Shown here: in pieces, positions 13,832-14,945 of the stretch | How the letters are laid out: every line of letters begins with the position of its first letter | Numbering within the stretch: the first letter of the stretch is position 1 | Source of the DNA: CAVSWN01 sp046728115 | GTDB lineage: Bacteria; Acidobacteriota; Vicinamibacteria; Vicinamibacterales; CAVVIG01 | Direction of reading: 5' to 3' | DNA: 14,945 bases | Assembly: GCA_046728115.1 (NCBI GenBank) | Contig: JBKPDW010000138.1 | Span: 1 to 14,945 of the forward strand | The notes under the pieces: generated by a model | Told to the model about the DNA's origin: nothing | The model's database searches: none | What the model saw: the letters and a program-made list of their open reading frames with translations, nothing else | Made by a program: the position numbers and the translations under genes

Positions 13832-14713
13832 CTACGCGAGCACGTACAGCGCTCCCGGATGCACCCTGGCCTTCAGGCAGGTGCCGCCTTCGATAGGCTC
13901 GCCGTCGACGTGGTAGATCATCGGCTTCTCCGCTTCGATTGTCATCTCGCGAACGGGCAGCATCCGGCATCCGGACATCCCCGCGACCGTACCGGTGAAC
14001 AAACGCGGAAGGTTCAGGACTGTCCCAAGCCGCGATCGTTCCTGCACGACAACCAGATTCAGGAGACCATCGTCAAGTTGCGCGCCTGGAGCGATTCGCA
14101 CGCCGTTTCCGTACTGCGCGGAATTAGCCAGGGTCACCAGGACGGCGCGAACGTCGACGACTTCTTCGCCCACGGCGATCCGATACCGCACAGGCACATA
14201 CGTCACCAGGGCGCGCGCGGTGATGCCCGCGTAACCGGCAAATCCGCGCCGCCGGTTCGCTGACGCATTGAACAAAGACGCCACATACGCCTCGATGCCG
14301 AAGCCCGCAACGTTGACGAAGAGGCGATTGTCGACCTCGCCCACGTCGATCGCTCGAGGCCGTGACGAGAGCGCGGCCGCGAGCGCACGATCGGGGCGTG
14401 ACGAGATGCCCAGTTCCCGAGCGAGCCCGTTGCCGGATCCTGCGGGCACGATTCCCAGCGGCACGGCGCCGAACGCCAGTGCGGACGCGACCTCGTTGAC
14501 GGTGCCGTCTCCACCCCAGGCAATGATGGCGCTCGCGCCCCGGGCTGCCGCCTCACCCGCGAGATCGCGGGCGTGCCCGCGACGCTGGGTGAGGACGATT
14601 TCCGCTTCGACCCCGCTCCTGGCACACGCGCGACGAGCCATCTCGGCGCGCACCAACCCGGCCGAGCCACTGGCCCCGCCCGAAATCGGATTGATGATGA
14701 TGGTGAGGCTCAA
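13832..14713 (-). CDS. Diacylglycerol kinase / LCB5-type lipid kinase
   Basis: 293 residues from a TTG start. The N-terminal catalytic domain begins LTIIINPISGG (3-13), then IIAWGGDGTVNEVASAL (63-79) with the GGDG nucleotide-binding motif, and PLGIVPAGSGNGLARELG (85-102). A beta-sandwich C-terminal domain ends with MIYHVDGEPIEGG. This order and size fit the DagK/YegS/LCB5 family, which phosphorylates diacylglycerol or a related lipid with ATP at the inner membrane face; the exact lipid is not known. The TTG at 14713 places the NP..G motif at the N terminus as usual. Frames open further upstream (ATG 14776) would translate the repeat region at 14732-14781, which is unlikely. No ribosome site is evident, so the start is less certain than the gene. 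Confidence 0.88.
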   Translation of the reverse strand: MSLTIIINPISGGASGSAGLVRAEMARRACARSGVEAEIVLTQRRGHARDLAGEAAARGASAIIAWGGDGTVNEVASALAFGAVPLGIVPAGSGNGLARELGISSRPDRALAAALSSRPRAIDVGEVDNRLFVNVAGFGIEAYVASLFNASANRRRGFAGYAGITARALVTYVPVRYRIAVGEEVVDVRAVLVTLANSAQYGNGVRIAPGAQLDDGLLNLVVVQERSRLGTVLNLPRLFTGTVAGMSGCRMLPVREMTIEAEKPMIYHVDGEPIEGGTCLKARVHPGALYVLA

Positions 14714-14731
14714 GTGTGAAGTCCGGACAGT

Positions 14732-14781
14732 CGGAGAGATAGGTAACAGATTTGTCCGAAGACATAGGTAACACATTGTTG
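14732..14781. repeat. Two 25-bp direct repeats containing ATAGGTAACA
   Basis: Copy 1 begins CGGAGAGATAGGTAACAG (14732) and copy 2 CGAAGACATAGGTAACAC (14757). They are adjacent with a 25-bp period, share ATAGGTAACA exactly and match at about 19 of 25 positions. This is the layout of transposase-binding repeats at an IS end, or of a two-site operator upstream of the lipid kinase gene. Confidence 0.6.
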
Positions 14782-14783
14782 AT

Positions 14784-14877
14784 GCGTGTGGGAGCTGTGG
14801 AAAACGCGTGGTGGGCTTTTTCCACGGACCTTGTGGACGCGTTCGGGGCGTCCACAGGTCCGGCAGCTTCCACACGC
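14784..14877 (+). other. 94-nt nested palindrome able to fold as a three-way junction
   Basis: Outer stem: 14784-14797 with 14864-14877, 14 pairs, one of them G-T. Arm A: 14798-14804 with 14818-14824, 7 A/T-rich pairs closing a 13-nt loop. Arm B: 14825-14840 with 14848-14862, 15 pairs with one bulged T (14831) and a 7-nt loop. Only G14863 is unpaired at the junction, so 72 of 94 bases pair. The single G-T pair is a wobble in plus-strand RNA but an A-C mismatch in minus-strand RNA, which slightly favours the plus strand. All three stems contain a TGTGG core. Function unknown. Confidence 0.65.
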
Positions 14878-14895
14878 CGGGTTCTAGCGCGTCGC

Positions 14896-14945
14896 ATGAG
14901 CCACCGCGGTCAAGGTACGCGTGCGTTCGTCGAAGCGAGCGAGGG
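14896..14945 (+). CDS. Possible start of a plus-strand ORF cut by the window edge
   Basis: ATG at 14896 opens 16 codons (MSHRGQGTRAFVEASEG, last codon incomplete) to the right edge. There is no ribosome site. TRAFVEA vaguely resembles the R..FV.A start of IS481-type transposases, which would fit the putative IS end to its left, but this is far too short to identify. Confidence 0.22.
   Translation, partial: MSHRGQGTRAFVEASE

Larger units (their letters stand above)
14721..14945 (+). mobile_element. Possible end of an insertion sequence entering from the right edge
   Basis: From GTCCGGAC (14721-14728) rightward the sequence is non-coding. It has two subterminal direct repeats (14732-14781), a large palindromic structure (14784-14877), and a possible transposase start at 14896. 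Repeated TGTTACCTATG-like motifs, as read on the minus strand, resemble the ends of IS481-like elements as I remember them. No transposase domain or target duplication is visible, so this could also be a solo end or a MITE-like remnant. Confidence 0.35.

Noticed and set aside
14732..14781. Two spaced repeats as a CRISPR fragment
   Set aside because: Only two diverged units directly adjacent, with no spacers and no cas genes.

Overview
This is a GC-rich, gene-dense chromosomal stretch with almost every gene on the minus strand; only serA and a possible fragment at the right edge read on the plus strand. The protein types suggest a soil or sediment bacterium, plausibly Acidobacteriota of the Vicinamibacteria kind: an OmpL-like outer-membrane porin, KdpDE-type signalling with a stand-alone universal-stress-protein (USP) gene, an APC permease fused to MgtE, and many starts without a Shine-Dalgarno site. 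No 16S or marker gene is present, so this placement is inference.

Left third (1-6661), an ion-homeostasis and signalling locus read right to left. It begins with a 1182-residue fusion of an APC-type permease, a USP-like linker and a complete MgtE magnesium channel. Next come a small USP, a KdpD-like histidine kinase that lacks the usual KdpD N-terminal half, a KdpE-like response regulator (ATGA overlap with the kinase), and the 5' end of a porin gene that runs off the left edge. The strongest new signal lies here. Two promoters, those of the USP gene and the porin gene, carry the same array of four roughly 11-bp direct repeats (core TTTTAGGC). In both, the array ends exactly 9 nt before a TATNNT -10 element. 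This is the architecture expected for activation by an OmpR/PhoB-type regulator, and the KdpE-like protein encoded between the two promoters is the obvious candidate. The inferred circuit is a self-regulated USP-kinase-regulator operon that also switches on an outer-membrane porin.

Middle (6662-9574). A strong 12-bp hairpin ends a secreted subtilase gene (propeptide, S8 catalytic domain, inserted PA-like region). A SAM-dependent methyltransferase gene overlaps, by GTGA, a small DUF2007-type gene.

Right half (9575-14945), central metabolism. Malate dehydrogenase and NADP-type isocitrate dehydrogenase lie on the minus strand. They are divergent from D-3-phosphoglycerate dehydrogenase (serA) across a 229-bp regulatory region. 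A diacylglycerol-kinase/LCB5-type lipid kinase gene converges on serA. The last ~225 bp look like the end of a mobile element: two 25-bp repeats containing ATAGGTAACA, then a 94-nt near-perfect three-way-junction palindrome rich in TGTGGA cores, then a possible plus-strand ORF start cut by the window edge.

Several genes (USP, kinase, DUF2007, perhaps serA) have a TANNNT box 6-8 nt ahead of the start codon and no well-placed Shine-Dalgarno site, which suggests leaderless mRNAs. No rRNA, tRNA or CRISPR array was seen.
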